A stretch of DNA of 38,919 nt, from assembly GCA_902606505.1 (NCBI GenBank), contig CACLGU010000012.1:1-38919 (forward strand), written 5' to 3'. This DNA comes from an uncultured Prochlorococcus sp. GTDB taxonomy: Bacteria > Cyanobacteriota > Cyanobacteriia > PCC-6307 > Cyanobiaceae. The position numbers were made by a program, and so were the translations under genes. Below, piece after piece: positions 1 to 7,746 of this stretch (position 1 is its first letter; each line of letters starts with the position of its first letter). The notes under the pieces were generated by a model. It had not been told where the DNA came from, searched no databases, and saw only the letters and a list, made by a program, of their open reading frames with translations.

Positions 1-200
1 TTTTGCCAATATTCACAACCTTTAAGTAAATGATCACCCTGCGGTATGCGTTTTTCGTATTTTGGACAGATCAAGACAGTAGCAAAAGTTTCTGTAGTGC
101 TGTAGCGAAAGTGATTGCAAGTAATACAAATCTTTGTTCGTTTTCGTTTTAGGGTAGATTCTTTTAGATATTCCCACTTTGACGGATTTACCTTGATCAT
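1..200 (-). CDS. Small cysteine-containing protein, 3' end cut by window edge
   Basis: This reading frame runs off the left edge of the window. It starts at the ATG whose complement is 198-200 and begins MIKVNPSKWEYLKEST. It has four cysteines in a pattern like a zinc ribbon: C-x2-C near residues 25-28, a third cysteine 16 residues on, and a fourth near residue 60, just before the edge. I do not recognise the family, and metal binding is inferred from spacing only. It begins 2 bp after the stop of the DUF1651 gene on the same strand, so the two are probably co-transcribed. A competing frame starting at 225 from a TTG has no such motif, and I consider it spurious. Confidence 0.6.
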   Translation of the reverse strand, partial: MIKVNPSKWEYLKESTLKRKRTKICITCNHFRYSTTETFATVLICPKYEKRIPQGDHLLKGCEYWQ

Positions 201-202
201 GA

Positions 203-493
203 TTACTGGAATTTATTAGTAACAATTTGCCAACCTCCTGAAATTAATTCATTCCATGTTTCACAAGCACACTCAATAGAATGAAGTCTTGAATTTTTAA
301 TTTGAGCTGGTTCACCTAATTCATTTGCATAGAAAAGATGAGTATATACTTTTAAGTTATTAGATACAGACTTCTTATAACTCTCAAAAAAAATTAACAA
401 ACCACTTTTTTTGTTAAACAACCAGCCAGTTGGGGGGTCAATAAGGCTGCCACGATAAAAATAAGTCCGAACATAAGCAACTCCTGAAGTCAT
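203..493 (-). CDS. DUF1651 family protein (copy 1)
   Basis: A 96-residue protein of the small DUF1651 family, common in marine picocyanobacteria and of unknown function. The visible family pattern is PTGWLF near residues 21-26, a hydrophobic LLIFF segment, VYTHLFYANELGEPAQIK in the middle and a closing A-x3-W-x2-L-x3-GW. It is clearly paralogous to the gene at 2640-2939; both begin with MT and a glycine-rich stretch. The start is the ATG at 493, which aligns with the paralogue's start; no good ribosome-binding site is visible at either. The upstream 57 bp also resemble the paralogue's upstream DNA. A small cysteine-containing gene follows after 2 bp. Confidence 0.8.
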   Translation of the reverse strand: MTSGVAYVRTYFYRGSLIDPPTGWLFNKKSGLLIFFESYKKSVSNNLKVYTHLFYANELGEPAQIKNSRLHSIECACETWNELISGGWQIVTNKFQ

Positions 494-550
494 AAAGATA
501 ATACAGTTGTACTATTAATATAAATGTACTACTTATGAACGTCAAGTATT
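494..550 (-). promoter_or_regulatory. Upstream block shared by the two DUF1651 genes (copy 1)
   Basis: The DNA just upstream of this DUF1651 start matches that upstream of the second copy (2940-2998). Shared words are GTACTAT, then AATATAAAT, then CGTCAAGTA, in the same order and at nearly the same spacing. It could be a conserved promoter or leader, or simply the edge of the duplicated segment. Confidence 0.5.
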
Positions 551-686
551 CGCTCAAGTAATTATTTAAATACTAAAATTACTTTTCCAGAAATAATCAG
601 CCATAAAGTTTTTATTTGGTAATAGTCTATACAAGTAGCACCTTGAAAAGGAAAATAACATTAAAGAGTATATCCATAAGAATCCA

Positions 687-923
687 ATGTATCGAAATCC
701 CTTCTATGTAGGATGGAATAAAGGTTGGTCTTTTTTATTTTTTTTAGAGGGTGGCATTGCAAAAATTGAAGCAAAAGGTTTTGGTATTTCTATTACAACA
801 AAAGTTGAGAAAGGAGAATCACCCCTAGAATCTGCGGATAGATTAGTCTTGAAAGAGCAAAGGATTAGAAAATCAAGATATTATTCTTGGGTTAAATCTA
901 TTAATGAAAAAACAATAAATTAA
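687..923 (+). CDS. Small hypothetical protein
   Basis: A 78-residue protein I cannot assign. It begins with an aromatic stretch (YRNPFYVGWNKGWSFLFFLE), followed by a lysine- and glutamate-rich half with a short amphipathic C-terminus. It has no signal peptide or clear membrane segment; the FLFFLE stretch is too short. It stands alone, about 190 bp after the divergent DUF1651 start and 70 bp before the next rightward gene. The ATG at 687 is the first usable start. Codon use matches the AT-rich neighbours. Confidence 0.5.
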   Translation: MYRNPFYVGWNKGWSFLFFLEGGIAKIEAKGFGISITTKVEKGESPLESADRLVLKEQRIRKSRYYSWVKSINEKTIN

Positions 924-992
924 GCAATCCTTCAATTACTAAAGTAATTTGTTGACAATCAATTTAGAATAGAAATTAATTATTTATTTTTC

Positions 993-1250
993 GTGTCCAA
1001 TAAATTTTATGAATGGTGGAAAAACCATAGAAAAGTAATGACCTATGGAGCTTTTATCATCTTGTTTGGTTTTTATTTATCTCCTGTTGTCAAAGAAGCA
1101 AAATATAAAAACCAATGTATTAAGTACTCTACTAAAGGAGCTTTAACTAAATTTAATAAGGAGGATATAGGAGAAACTTTACTAGAGGAAGCAGGTTTGA
1201 ACATTGATGAACTAGCAAAGATTGAAGGTTATAAGAATTGCATTAATTAA
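993..1250 (+). CDS. Small single-pass membrane protein
   Basis: An 85-residue protein with one likely membrane segment at about residues 16-31 (MTYGAFIILFGFYLSP). A short basic N-terminus precedes it and a charged soluble tail of about 50 residues with two cysteines follows. A GTG start at 993 is used because no ATG lies close upstream. I do not recognise a family. It opens a rightward run with the next membrane protein (30 bp later), the ligase-like gene and a 37-residue protein, which looks like one transcription unit. Confidence 0.55.
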   Translation: MSNKFYEWWKNHRKVMTYGAFIILFGFYLSPVVKEAKYKNQCIKYSTKGALTKFNKEDIGETLLEEAGLNIDELAKIEGYKNCIN

Positions 1251-1280
1251 AAAGTTCGCAAAAATTACGCTGATTTTTAA

Positions 1281-1487
1281 ATGATTAAAGGCCTCTTTAA
1301 ACTTATTTTATTAATATTATTATTTGGATTTATATCAATAAGTCCAAAAACAAGATATTTGGTTGGCATAACATTAAAAGAAATTTCTTCATTGCTTTTA
1401 TGGACTGTTAAATATGAAGATAGAGAAAAATGGATCATAGATAAACCAAGTTGGATACCTAACCAAAAACTTAAGCCATCCTATTAA
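1281..1487 (+). CDS. Small hydrophobic protein upstream of the ligase-like gene
   Basis: A 68-residue protein with a strongly hydrophobic N-terminus at residues 4-22 (GLFKLILLILLFGFISIS), suggesting a membrane anchor or uncleaved signal. A tail rich in Trp, Lys and Pro follows. No family is recognised. Its stop codon at 1485-1487 touches the ATG of the ligase-like gene at 1488 with no gap, so translation of the two is probably coupled. Confidence 0.5.
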   Translation: MIKGLFKLILLILLFGFISISPKTRYLVGITLKEISSLLLWTVKYEDREKWIIDKPSWIPNQKLKPSY

Positions 1488-2237
1488 ATGAAGAATTATT
1501 TAGAAGAACGAATTGAATGGTATGACGATAATTATAGAGATGGTAATGCTTTAATCTCTGATAAGCAGTTCGACCAACTTGAAAAAAATTTATTAAGAAC
1601 AAACCCTAATTGTGATTACTTTAAAAAGAAAAATAAACTAGTTTTACCTTCATTAGAAAAGGATTCAATAGATGAATTCTTGAGAGGATTATTAGCAGAT
1701 ACAAGATTATTAATTGAACCCAAAATTGATGGTTGTGCTGTTGCTTTGCAATATAGGGGTGGAACCTTGGAGAAAGCAATTTCAAGAAAAGGGATAGACG
1801 TTACTAGTAAACTAATTAAAGTCCAAGACATTCCCAATAATCTTCCTTTACGAGGAGTTCTTCAAGTTAGAGGTGAATTATACGCACCCAACCAAAGTCC
1901 AAATATCTCCCAGAGAATTGCTTCTAGATTTCTAAGATCTAAAGAGGGATTTTCTAAAAGTCTTAGCTTCTGCGCATTTCAAATACTTAATTCAACACTT
2001 AACCAATATGAGTCCAAAAAGAGTCTTTCAAAGCTTGGCTTCACGATCCCTCGGGATATTTCATGCAACTTTACGAGCCAAGTTGAAGTATTTAGAAAAC
2101 GATGGCTAGAAGGGAAGCTTTTTAGTAAATATCCAACAGATGGAATAGTAGTAAAAATAAATTCTAGAAAATTACAATTGATTAGAGAAAAATCAAATTT
2201 AGATTATCCTTATTGGCAAGTGGCCATAAAACGTTAA
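1488..2237 (+). CDS. Stand-alone NAD+-type DNA ligase adenylation domain
   Basis: A 249-residue protein that matches only the nucleotidyltransferase core of bacterial NAD+-dependent ligases. It has a short Ia-like N-terminus with ISDKQFDQLE near residues 23-32. EPKIDG near residues 77-82 contains the lysine expected to be adenylated. RGELY lies near 128-132, YPTDGIVVKIN near 215-225, and a terminal W-x2-AIK motif closes it. LigA is about 670 residues; here the OB fold, zinc finger, helix-hairpin-helix and BRCT domains are all absent. Known LigB-like proteins keep an OB fold, so end-joining alone is uncertain; nick sensing, repair or a partner subunit are possible. All core motifs are intact, so it does not look like a decaying fragment. 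The stop overlaps the next ATG. Confidence 0.85.
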   Translation: MKNYLEERIEWYDDNYRDGNALISDKQFDQLEKNLLRTNPNCDYFKKKNKLVLPSLEKDSIDEFLRGLLADTRLLIEPKIDGCAVALQYRGGTLEKAISRKGIDVTSKLIKVQDIPNNLPLRGVLQVRGELYAPNQSPNISQRIASRFLRSKEGFSKSLSFCAFQILNSTLNQYESKKSLSKLGFTIPRDISCNFTSQVEVFRKRWLEGKLFSKYPTDGIVVKINSRKLQLIREKSNLDYPYWQVAIKR

Positions 2238-2350
2238 TGAAATTAATACACCAGATTTTTCCTATTTGGCATATTTACTTGGACATGTTTTTGGTTGGCT
2301 TTGTAACTTACGGTTTTCTAAGAATTAAGAAAAAAATAAAAACTAAATAA
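2237..2350 (+). CDS. 37-residue membrane mini-protein coupled to the ligase-like gene
   Basis: The ligase-like gene ends in TAA at 2235-2237 and an ATG begins on that last A (TAATG), a classic translational-coupling overlap. The frame encodes 37 residues: MKLIHQIFPIWHI, then a hydrophobic span (LDMFLVGFVTYGFL), then a basic tail ending KKKIKTK. That is a plausible single-pass membrane peptide with its positive end on the cytoplasmic side. It is too short for most gene callers and I know no family. Support is the overlap and the membrane topology only. Confidence 0.45.
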   Translation: MKLIHQIFPIWHIYLDMFLVGFVTYGFLRIKKKIKTK

Positions 2351-2360
2351 AGTTTTTAAA

Positions 2361-2513
2361 TCATCCGTAGTCCTTAAGCATGGATTTAAGTTGTTCGGCA
2401 TCTAATTGTTCAAGATAATTTCTTATCGCCAACCAAGACCTTCTGCTTTCTAACTTTCCACTTTGCTTAAATAAATTTGCGGAAACTAGATCTATCAATT
2501 CTTTATGAGTCAT
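2361..2513 (-). CDS. 50-residue hypothetical protein, third gene of the DUF1651 operon
   Basis: It encodes MTHKELIDLVSANLF, then a serine/arginine stretch (SRRSWLAIRNYLEQL) and a helical end (LKSMLKDYG). It is probably a small all-helical protein, family unknown. An ATG at 2528 in the same frame would add five residues. I prefer 2513 because GAAG lies at a reasonable distance before it and the N-terminus is cleaner. It overlaps the 46-residue gene upstream by 11 bp, so this looks like a three-gene leftward unit starting with DUF1651 copy 2. Confidence 0.5.
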   Translation of the reverse strand: MTHKELIDLVSANLFKQSGKLESRRSWLAIRNYLEQLDAEQLKSMLKDYG

Positions 2514-2643
2514 ATTTATATTCTTCATCGAGTTCAATGACAACACCATTAAAAAATTCTGCTAATAATTTTGATGGGTCTTGTATAGATATCTTTCTAT
2601 CTGCTTTTGATAGTTTCTTTTTGATTGGATTTAAGTTAGTCAT
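2503..2643 (-). CDS. 46-residue acidic-tailed mini-protein downstream of DUF1651 copy 2
   Basis: The DUF1651 stop (TGA, 2640-2642 on the complement) overlaps an ATG at 2643, forming ATGA. The frame gives 46 residues: a basic start (MTNLNPIKKKLSKADRK) and an acidic end (VIELDEEYKYDS). It has no membrane segment and no known motif. The overlap with its upstream gene, and an 11-bp overlap with the downstream gene, are the reasons to think it is real. DUF1651 copy 1 is likewise followed immediately by a small gene, though not an obviously related one. Confidence 0.45.
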   Translation of the reverse strand: MTNLNPIKKKLSKADRKISIQDPSKLLAEFFNGVVIELDEEYKYDS

Positions 2644-2939
2644 ACTGATTCAGGGAATTCAAGTTCTTCAAAAGTCCAACCTTCTAATTGAAGGTCATGC
2701 CATTTATCCCAAGCATTATCCAAATACATTTGAGTGGATGATTTAATTGCCATTGGCTCACCAAGATCATTTGCATAATATGTATGAGCAAAAATTCTCA
2801 TACTATTTATTGGAGATTTTTTATTCCTTATAAATAAAATTAATCTGCTGCGGTCTGGGCTAAGCAACCAACCACTTGGGTACTCATTACGATAACCGTA
2901 AGAAAAATTAGTCCAAACATTAGCTCCTCCTAAAGTCAT
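2640..2939 (-). CDS. DUF1651 family protein (copy 2)
   Basis: A 99-residue DUF1651 protein paralogous to the gene at 203-493. Shared features are PSGWLL, a hydrophobic LILFI stretch, FAHTYYANDLGEPMAIKS, and a closing A-x3-W-x2-L-x3-GW. The frame is open nine codons further upstream, but MTLGGANVW aligns with the MTSGVAYVR start of copy 1, so the ATG at 2939 is chosen. The function of the family is unknown. It heads a leftward run of three overlapping genes. Confidence 0.8.
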   Translation of the reverse strand: MTLGGANVWTNFSYGYRNEYPSGWLLSPDRSRLILFIRNKKSPINSMRIFAHTYYANDLGEPMAIKSSTQMYLDNAWDKWHDLQLEGWTFEELEFPESV

Positions 2940-2998
2940 TACGTAGCAATACATATGTACTATCAATATAAATACATTAGAAATGGATCGTCAAGTAC
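2940..2998 (-). promoter_or_regulatory. Upstream block shared by the two DUF1651 genes (copy 2)
   Basis: Counterpart of 494-550. GTACTAT, AATATAAAT and CGTCAAGTA recur in the same order before the DUF1651 start. Because the similarity continues beyond the coding sequence, regulation may be shared. Confidence 0.5.
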
Positions 2999-3049
2999 TT
3001 TGGCAAATAAATTTTTACACTGAAAGAGAAAAAGCAGCCCAGTTATTCC

Positions 3050-3101
3050 AAAAAATAAAATACCTACCAAAAGCCTGTTATAGCAGGCATTTTGATAGGT
3101 A
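3050..3101 (-). terminator. Intrinsic terminator after the 6S RNA gene
   Basis: Read leftward, a long near-perfect hairpin occupies 3061-3101. One arm is 3061-3077, the other is 3084-3101, and the loop is 6 nt. A T-rich run (complement of 3052-3060) follows directly. This is the clearest Rho-independent terminator in the window, and it closes the purK/6S transcription region. Confidence 0.8.
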
Positions 3102-3250
3102 ACACTAGATCCCCGTCAGTTCTCTGCTGCATCGACCTGGAAATGCCAGAAGAGGATTCAAAGTGAGCTTTCGTTTCCGATTACAAGATCGGTTTACTAC
3201 CGCATCACGACAGTCTCCTCATGTCGAAAGAGAGTCAGATCAGAGCACAT
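3100..3250 (-). ncRNA. ssrS: 6S RNA (candidate)
   Basis: The non-coding stretch lies just downstream of purK on the same strand, where cyanobacteria are known to carry the 6S RNA gene (ssaA, or Yfr7 in Prochlorococcus). By eye the transcript folds as a rod. TCGAC pairs with GTCGA and GAGGA with TCCTC, and a distal CCGAT/ATCGG hairpin lies beyond a large unpaired region, like the open-promoter mimic bubble of 6S RNA. A strong terminator follows. 6S RNA binds the main RNA polymerase holoenzyme and moderates transcription when growth slows. The ends are approximate and I could not fold or search it. Confidence 0.7.
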
Positions 3251-3299
3251 AAAGAAGAACTTAACCAAAGATCCAGTAATCTAACTCTAACTTATTTTT

Positions 3300-4490
3300 T
3301 TATGCATTTGGAGATGGCCAAATGTCTCTTACCATAGTTAGTAAAACTTGAGCCTCATCATATCTTTCTGAATGCGTTTTACCATTTAATAAAAATGTGA
3401 TATGAGCCATTTTTCTTCCCAGAATTTCGCGAGATTTGCCATAACAATGAATATTAGAACCCTCAATTTCAGATAACATTTTAATTCTGGTTTCCATTGA
3501 GATTGGGAAATTCTTTCTTAATCCCAGTAGATTTAACATAATTGCCCCTTCACAGTTCATTTTAATTTCAGGTGGCATTATCCCAGAAGAAATGCAAACA
3601 TATTGATCAAACTGACTTGAAGTGCAAGCTTCAATAGAGAAATGAGCTGAGTTATGTGTTCTAGGAGCTATTTCATTAATTAAAAGACCATTATCTCCAT
3701 AGAAGAATTCAATAGCTAAAACTCCAACGTAATTAAGTTCATTGACTATTGAAGAGAAAATGTTTATTGCAAATAAGTTCAAGTCATATTCATTTATTCC
3801 TGGTGCAATAACCCAATCACAAACATGGTTTGATTGGAATGTCTCAACTATTGGAAAGAATCTTATCTTACCGGTCCTATCTCTCGAACCAACAAGAGCC
3901 AGTTCTTTTTCATACTCTATCCATTCTTCTATTAACCATTCATCAGAATTATTCTCTGTCAAAAAAGAATCTAAATCTTCTTTTGTCTTTATTTTTCTGT
4001 TCCCTTTGCCGTCATATCCACCTTTATTTGATTTTGCCATTAAAGGGAAAGTCCAATTATTGATTTCCTCATCCGAGAAATTTTTAAAATCTTCAATACT
4101 TATCCATTTTGGACAAGGAATATTCATTCTATCTATTAATTTTTTTTGAGAAAACCTATCTACCAATGGCTTAATTGCATTAAGGCTTGGGACAAAAATA
4201 TCGTTATTGTCAATTAAATTTAATTTATCAATTTTTATCCATTCATTTTCAAAAATTATTTTTTCACACTCATTAATTAATGATTTATTACCTCTTATCT
4301 TTAAAGGATCAGCTTCTATGACATGATCTGCTTTTAAACCAGCAGGATCATCACAAGATTTTGTTTGCACACATACTTCTAAATCTCTTTTTTTTGCGGC
4401 CTCGGTTAACATCAAAGCCAGTTGACCTCCTCCAATTATTCCTAGGGAATAATTTTTCTTAATATCGTTTATATTTTTTTTAAAACTCAT
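3300..4490 (-). CDS. purK: N5-carboxyaminoimidazole ribonucleotide synthase
   Basis: A 396-residue ATP-grasp enzyme that converts AIR, ATP and bicarbonate to N5-CAIR in purine synthesis; PurE is the next enzyme. IIGGGQLALMLTEAA near residues 18-32 is the PurK N-terminal signature. The ATP-grasp core shows PLMAKSNKGGYDGKGN near 149-164 and EEWIEYEKELALV near 187-199, and the C-terminal part has NEIAPRTHNSAHFSIEA. The length is normal. The ATG at 4490 is the start. It is divergent from aroB with 125 bp between them, and the 6S RNA gene follows downstream. Confidence 0.95.
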   Translation of the reverse strand: MSFKKNINDIKKNYSLGIIGGGQLALMLTEAAKKRDLEVCVQTKSCDDPAGLKADHVIEADPLKIRGNKSLINECEKIIFENEWIKIDKLNLIDNNDIFVPSLNAIKPLVDRFSQKKLIDRMNIPCPKWISIEDFKNFSDEEINNWTFPLMAKSNKGGYDGKGNRKIKTKEDLDSFLTENNSDEWLIEEWIEYEKELALVGSRDRTGKIRFFPIVETFQSNHVCDWVIAPGINEYDLNLFAINIFSSIVNELNYVGVLAIEFFYGDNGLLINEIAPRTHNSAHFSIEACTSSQFDQYVCISSGIMPPEIKMNCEGAIMLNLLGLRKNFPISMETRIKMLSEIEGSNIHCYGKSREILGRKMAHITFLLNGKTHSERYDEAQVLLTMVRDIWPSPNA

Positions 4491-4615
4491 AGCATGATTT
4501 TATTACCATTTCTAATTCTTAACAACTGAATTTTTAAGTATCTAGAGCTTAGATTTTGCTAATATATAAAGTATTTAATACTAAATATTTATAAATTTTA
4601 ACTAGGTAATCAATT

Positions 4616-5707
4616 GTGAATAAGAGAAAAATATTAGTCCCATTAGGCGATAAGTCATACGAAGTAACTCTAGAAGCAGGGATACTGAATAATATCAGCG
4701 AAGAACTCTTAAAAATTGGAATAACAAAAAATAGAAAAATACTTGTAATTTCAAATGAAGAAATATCAAATTTGTATGGAGAAAAATTCTTAAATAATTT
4801 AAAAGATAATCAATTTCAGGCCAAAATGTTCCTTATCAAGGCTGGAGAATCATATAAAAACTTAAAAACCTTAAGTGAAATATATGATATTGCATTTGAA
4901 TTTGGCTTAGATAGAAATTCAATAATTATTGCCCTAGGAGGAGGAATTGTTGGAGACGTAAGTGGTTTCGCAGCTGCTACTTGGCTGAGAGGTATCGAAT
5001 ATATTCAGATTCCAACAACATTATTATCAATGGTTGATTCATCTGTGGGAGGAAAAACAGGAGTAAATCATCCAAAAGGTAAGAATTTAATTGGAGCTTT
5101 CAATCAACCTAAAGCAGTTTTTATTGATCCAGAAACTTTAAAAAGTTTGCCCAAAAGAGAATTTAATGCAGGGATGGCCGAAGTAATAAAATACGGAGTA
5201 ATAAGAGACAAAGAACTTTTCGAATACTTAGAAATTGAAAAAAATAAGAATGAACTTATAAATCTCAAGAATGATTATCTAATTAAAATAATTAATAGTT
5301 CAATAAAGACAAAGTCTCATATCGTTTCTCAAGACGAACATGAAAATGGTGTTAGAGCCATATTAAATTATGGTCATTCTTTTGGTCACGTTATTGAAAA
5401 TTTATGCGGATACGGCAAATTTCTTCATGGTGAGGCAATATCAATTGGCATGAATATTGCGGGGGGAATAGCAATGGAGAAAGGGTTATGGTCTAAAGAA
5501 GAATTAGAAAGACAGAAGAATCTTTTGAGGAATTACGATCTTCCTACCGAGATCCCCAAAATAAATAAAGAAGAGGTTCTAACAATACTTATGGGCGACA
5601 AGAAAGTTCGTGATGGCAAAATGAGATTTATATTACCGAAAGAAATTGGTGCAGTGGATATTTATGATGACGTAGAAGATTCATTATTTTTAAAGTTTTT
5701 TTCTTAA
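4616..5707 (+). CDS. aroB: 3-dehydroquinate synthase
   Basis: A 363-residue enzyme of the shikimate pathway. It turns DAHP into 3-dehydroquinate using NAD+ and a metal ion. The family's glycine-rich stretch [18 protein letters not shown] lies near residues 106-123, followed by the [20 protein letters not shown] block. The metal-ligand region [11 protein letters not shown] is near 252-262, and HGEAISIGM follows. Start is a GTG at 4616; no in-frame ATG fits better. The last 4 bp overlap the convergent methyltransferase gene. Confidence 0.95.
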   Translation: MNKRKILVPLGDKSYEVTLEAGILNNISEELLKIGITKNRKILVISNEEISNLYGEKFLNNLKDNQFQAKMFLIKAGESYKNLKTLSEIYDIAFEFGLDRNSIIIALGGGIVGDVSGFAAATWLRGIEYIQIPTTLLSMVDSSVGGKTGVNHPKGKNLIGAFNQPKAVFIDPETLKSLPKREFNAGMAEVIKYGVIRDKELFEYLEIEKNKNELINLKNDYLIKIINSSIKTKSHIVSQDEHENGVRAILNYGHSFGHVIENLCGYGKFLHGEAISIGMNIAGGIAMEKGLWSKEELERQKNLLRNYDLPTEIPKINKEEVLTILMGDKKVRDGKMRFILPKEIGAVDIYDDVEDSLFLKFFS

Positions 5708-6894
5708 CGCAAACAGGTTGCATTTATATTCATTTCCTTCTCCTTAAACTTTTTAAAAACAAACCACTTAAAATTGCCTAGACATACAGGATCAACGAGT
5801 CTAAGTAATGCCTCTCTTCTTAAAAGAGCATTTGATAAATCCTCCTTAAATTCCTTCTGAATTCCATAAAGTCTCTCTGCCAATCCAAGTGCCAACAAAG
5901 CCTCTCCTTGTTTAGTTATTCCAAGAGTATTAAATCCAAGAGTCTCAGCATCATTAATTAAAGTTTCTATGCAAACATGAGATGTTAAATCGCAATTTCC
6001 AGGAGAATCTAGGACATTATTTATCATTTTTTGATTTTCATAAGAAACTATCGTCCCATCAGAATTCTTAGAGTTATAGTATTTTTTAGCTTCTTTAGCG
6101 TAATCAATTATCAATAAAATACCATTATTGATTTTCCCATAAATAGCTTCTAACCATTTTGAGTTATCTACATGCCATTCTGTCGTCCATCCTTCAAGAG
6201 CATCTTCAGGCGGAATAGTGATTCCCAACTTACTTTTAGCAAGTTCAAAACTTTTTTCCAATTCACTTGTAATTGGCATTTCATCAAAATATAATTTGTG
6301 AGATTTTTTATCTATAGAAACTGCTTGTCGAAGTAATTTTCCTTTTGAGAAGGTTATTCTCTCTACTGGCAAAGCATCCAAAACCTCATTTGCAAGCACT
6401 ATTCCATTTATATTATTTTCCTCTACTTCATCCAAACCTTTCCATAAAATATCAATGCCTAAGTTTAAAAATTCTTCCAATTTATTTTTTTGTTTTTCTA
6501 CCATCCCTTCATTAGGTTCGATAATTACAAAAGAAACTCCTTCCAAAAAATTCTTGTTATTTTCTAAAAAATATTTAATTAATCCACTCATAAAGCTTCC
6601 ATCTCCTGCTCCAAATTCAATTACAGCTAATTTCTTATTAGATAAAAAACTATTTTTGAACTGAATCAACCAATCTTCTATTTGTTTACCAACCAAAAAA
6701 GCAAAATCATCAGATAAAGAGGGTGATGTAACAAAATCTCCTCGAACGCCTAACTCAGCTTTACCGCTGCCGTAATAACCACTAATAGGATCATTTAATG
6801 CGAAATTCATAAAGTCATAAAAACTTATAGTCCCACCCATTTTTATTATTTTTTTAACTAACCAATCTGGATTATTCGCGGGTAAGCTATTCAT
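5704..6894 (-). CDS. Class I SAM-dependent methyltransferase of the MidA/NDUFAF7 family
   Basis: A 396-residue protein of COG1565 type. The SAM-binding motif [15 protein letters not shown] is near residues 89-103, and [13 protein letters not shown] near 166-178 is the family's second signature. In mitochondria the homologue (NDUFAF7/MidA) dimethylates an arginine of a complex I subunit. A role on the cyanobacterial NDH-1 complex is a reasonable inference but is not shown here. The N-terminal [19 protein letters not shown] block is typical. The gene converges on aroB with a 4-bp overlap, and a divergent TPM-protein gene starts 31 bp upstream. Confidence 0.85.
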   Translation of the reverse strand: MNSLPANNPDWLVKKIIKMGGTISFYDFMNFALNDPISGYYGSGKAELGVRGDFVTSPSLSDDFAFLVGKQIEDWLIQFKNSFLSNKKLAVIEFGAGDGSFMSGLIKYFLENNKNFLEGVSFVIIEPNEGMVEKQKNKLEEFLNLGIDILWKGLDEVEENNINGIVLANEVLDALPVERITFSKGKLLRQAVSIDKKSHKLYFDEMPITSELEKSFELAKSKLGITIPPEDALEGWTTEWHVDNSKWLEAIYGKINNGILLIIDYAKEAKKYYNSKNSDGTIVSYENQKMINNVLDSPGNCDLTSHVCIETLINDAETLGFNTLGITKQGEALLALGLAERLYGIQKEFKEDLSNALLRREALLRLVDPVCLGNFKWFVFKKFKEKEMNINATCLR

Positions 6895-6925
6895 CGGCGA
6901 AAATATAAAAAGACAGAACTTATTT

Positions 6926-7723
6926 ATGCCTTCAAAGATTAACTATTTATTAGGAATATTTCTATCTATATTAGTTTTAATTTCACATAAACCCGTTTTC
7001 GCTATAAATAATCCAAATCTCTTACCAGAAGAAAAAACACCAGTAATTGATTTAGCTAAAACATTAAGCCCTAATCAGAAAAAATCTTTAGAGGAAAATC
7101 TCAATAATCTAGAAATTGAAAGTGGGTGGAAAATTAAATATTTATCTCAGTTTGAAAGTTCACCTGGTAGTGCAATAAAGGACTATTGGGATTTAGATGA
7201 GACAAGTTTGTTGATAGTTGCCGACCCTAGAGGGGGAAATTTGCTGAACTTTAACGTCGGAGAGGCTTATTTTAATTTTATGCCAAGGTTATTTTGGGTT
7301 GAACTTCAAACAAGATTTGGTAACCAATACTATGTTAAAGATCACGGTGAGGATGGTGCAGTATTAGATGCAATTGATTCAGTAAAGATTTGTCTCGAAA
7401 GAGGAGGATGCCAAGTTGTCCCTGGTCTACCCAAAGAGCAATACATATGGACTTTATGTACATCGATTCTTGGAGGTTTAGTAGCAGGTTTTGCATCTGC
7501 CCCAAGAAAAGAAGGTCAAGTCATTTCAATTGGATTTTTAGCTCTTCTTTCTCCTTTATGGGGAATGTTATTTGGAATTTTTGGTTTGGCACCGATAATA
7601 TCCAGAACAAATGATTTATTACCTTTATTTAAAAATGGTTTAGCTTTTACAGCCGCAGGAATTGCGGGTTATATCTTGTCTCAAACATTATTTTCAAGAT
7701 ATGAAAAGCCCAAAAATACTTAA
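6926..7723 (+). CDS. TPM-domain membrane protein, Psb32/TLP18.3-like
   Basis: A 265-residue protein. A signal or membrane segment lies at about residues 8-26 (LGIFLSILVLISHKPVFA). A TPM (DUF477) domain covers about 35-165, with the usual VIDLAKTLSPNQKKSLE start. Two or three C-terminal membrane segments follow (about 175-255). In cyanobacteria and plants such proteins (Psb32, TLP18.3) sit on the thylakoid and help photosystem II turnover. That role is inferred from the family. The C-terminal membrane part and length agree with cyanobacterial members. Confidence 0.75.
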   Translation: MPSKINYLLGIFLSILVLISHKPVFAINNPNLLPEEKTPVIDLAKTLSPNQKKSLEENLNNLEIESGWKIKYLSQFESSPGSAIKDYWDLDETSLLIVADPRGGNLLNFNVGEAYFNFMPRLFWVELQTRFGNQYYVKDHGEDGAVLDAIDSVKICLERGGCQVVPGLPKEQYIWTLCTSILGGLVAGFASAPRKEGQVISIGFLALLSPLWGMLFGIFGLAPIISRTNDLLPLFKNGLAFTAAGIAGYILSQTLFSRYEKPKNT

Positions 7724-7746
7724 AATATAATCAAAAATATCTTATC

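Noticed and set aside
1..3000. CRISPR array or insertion sequence in the accessory patch.
   Set aside because: No regularly spaced repeats, transposase or terminal inverted repeats are present.
3742..4149. Long frames antisense to purK.
   Set aside because: They are shadow frames opposite a clearly conserved enzyme and show no independent motif or start signal.
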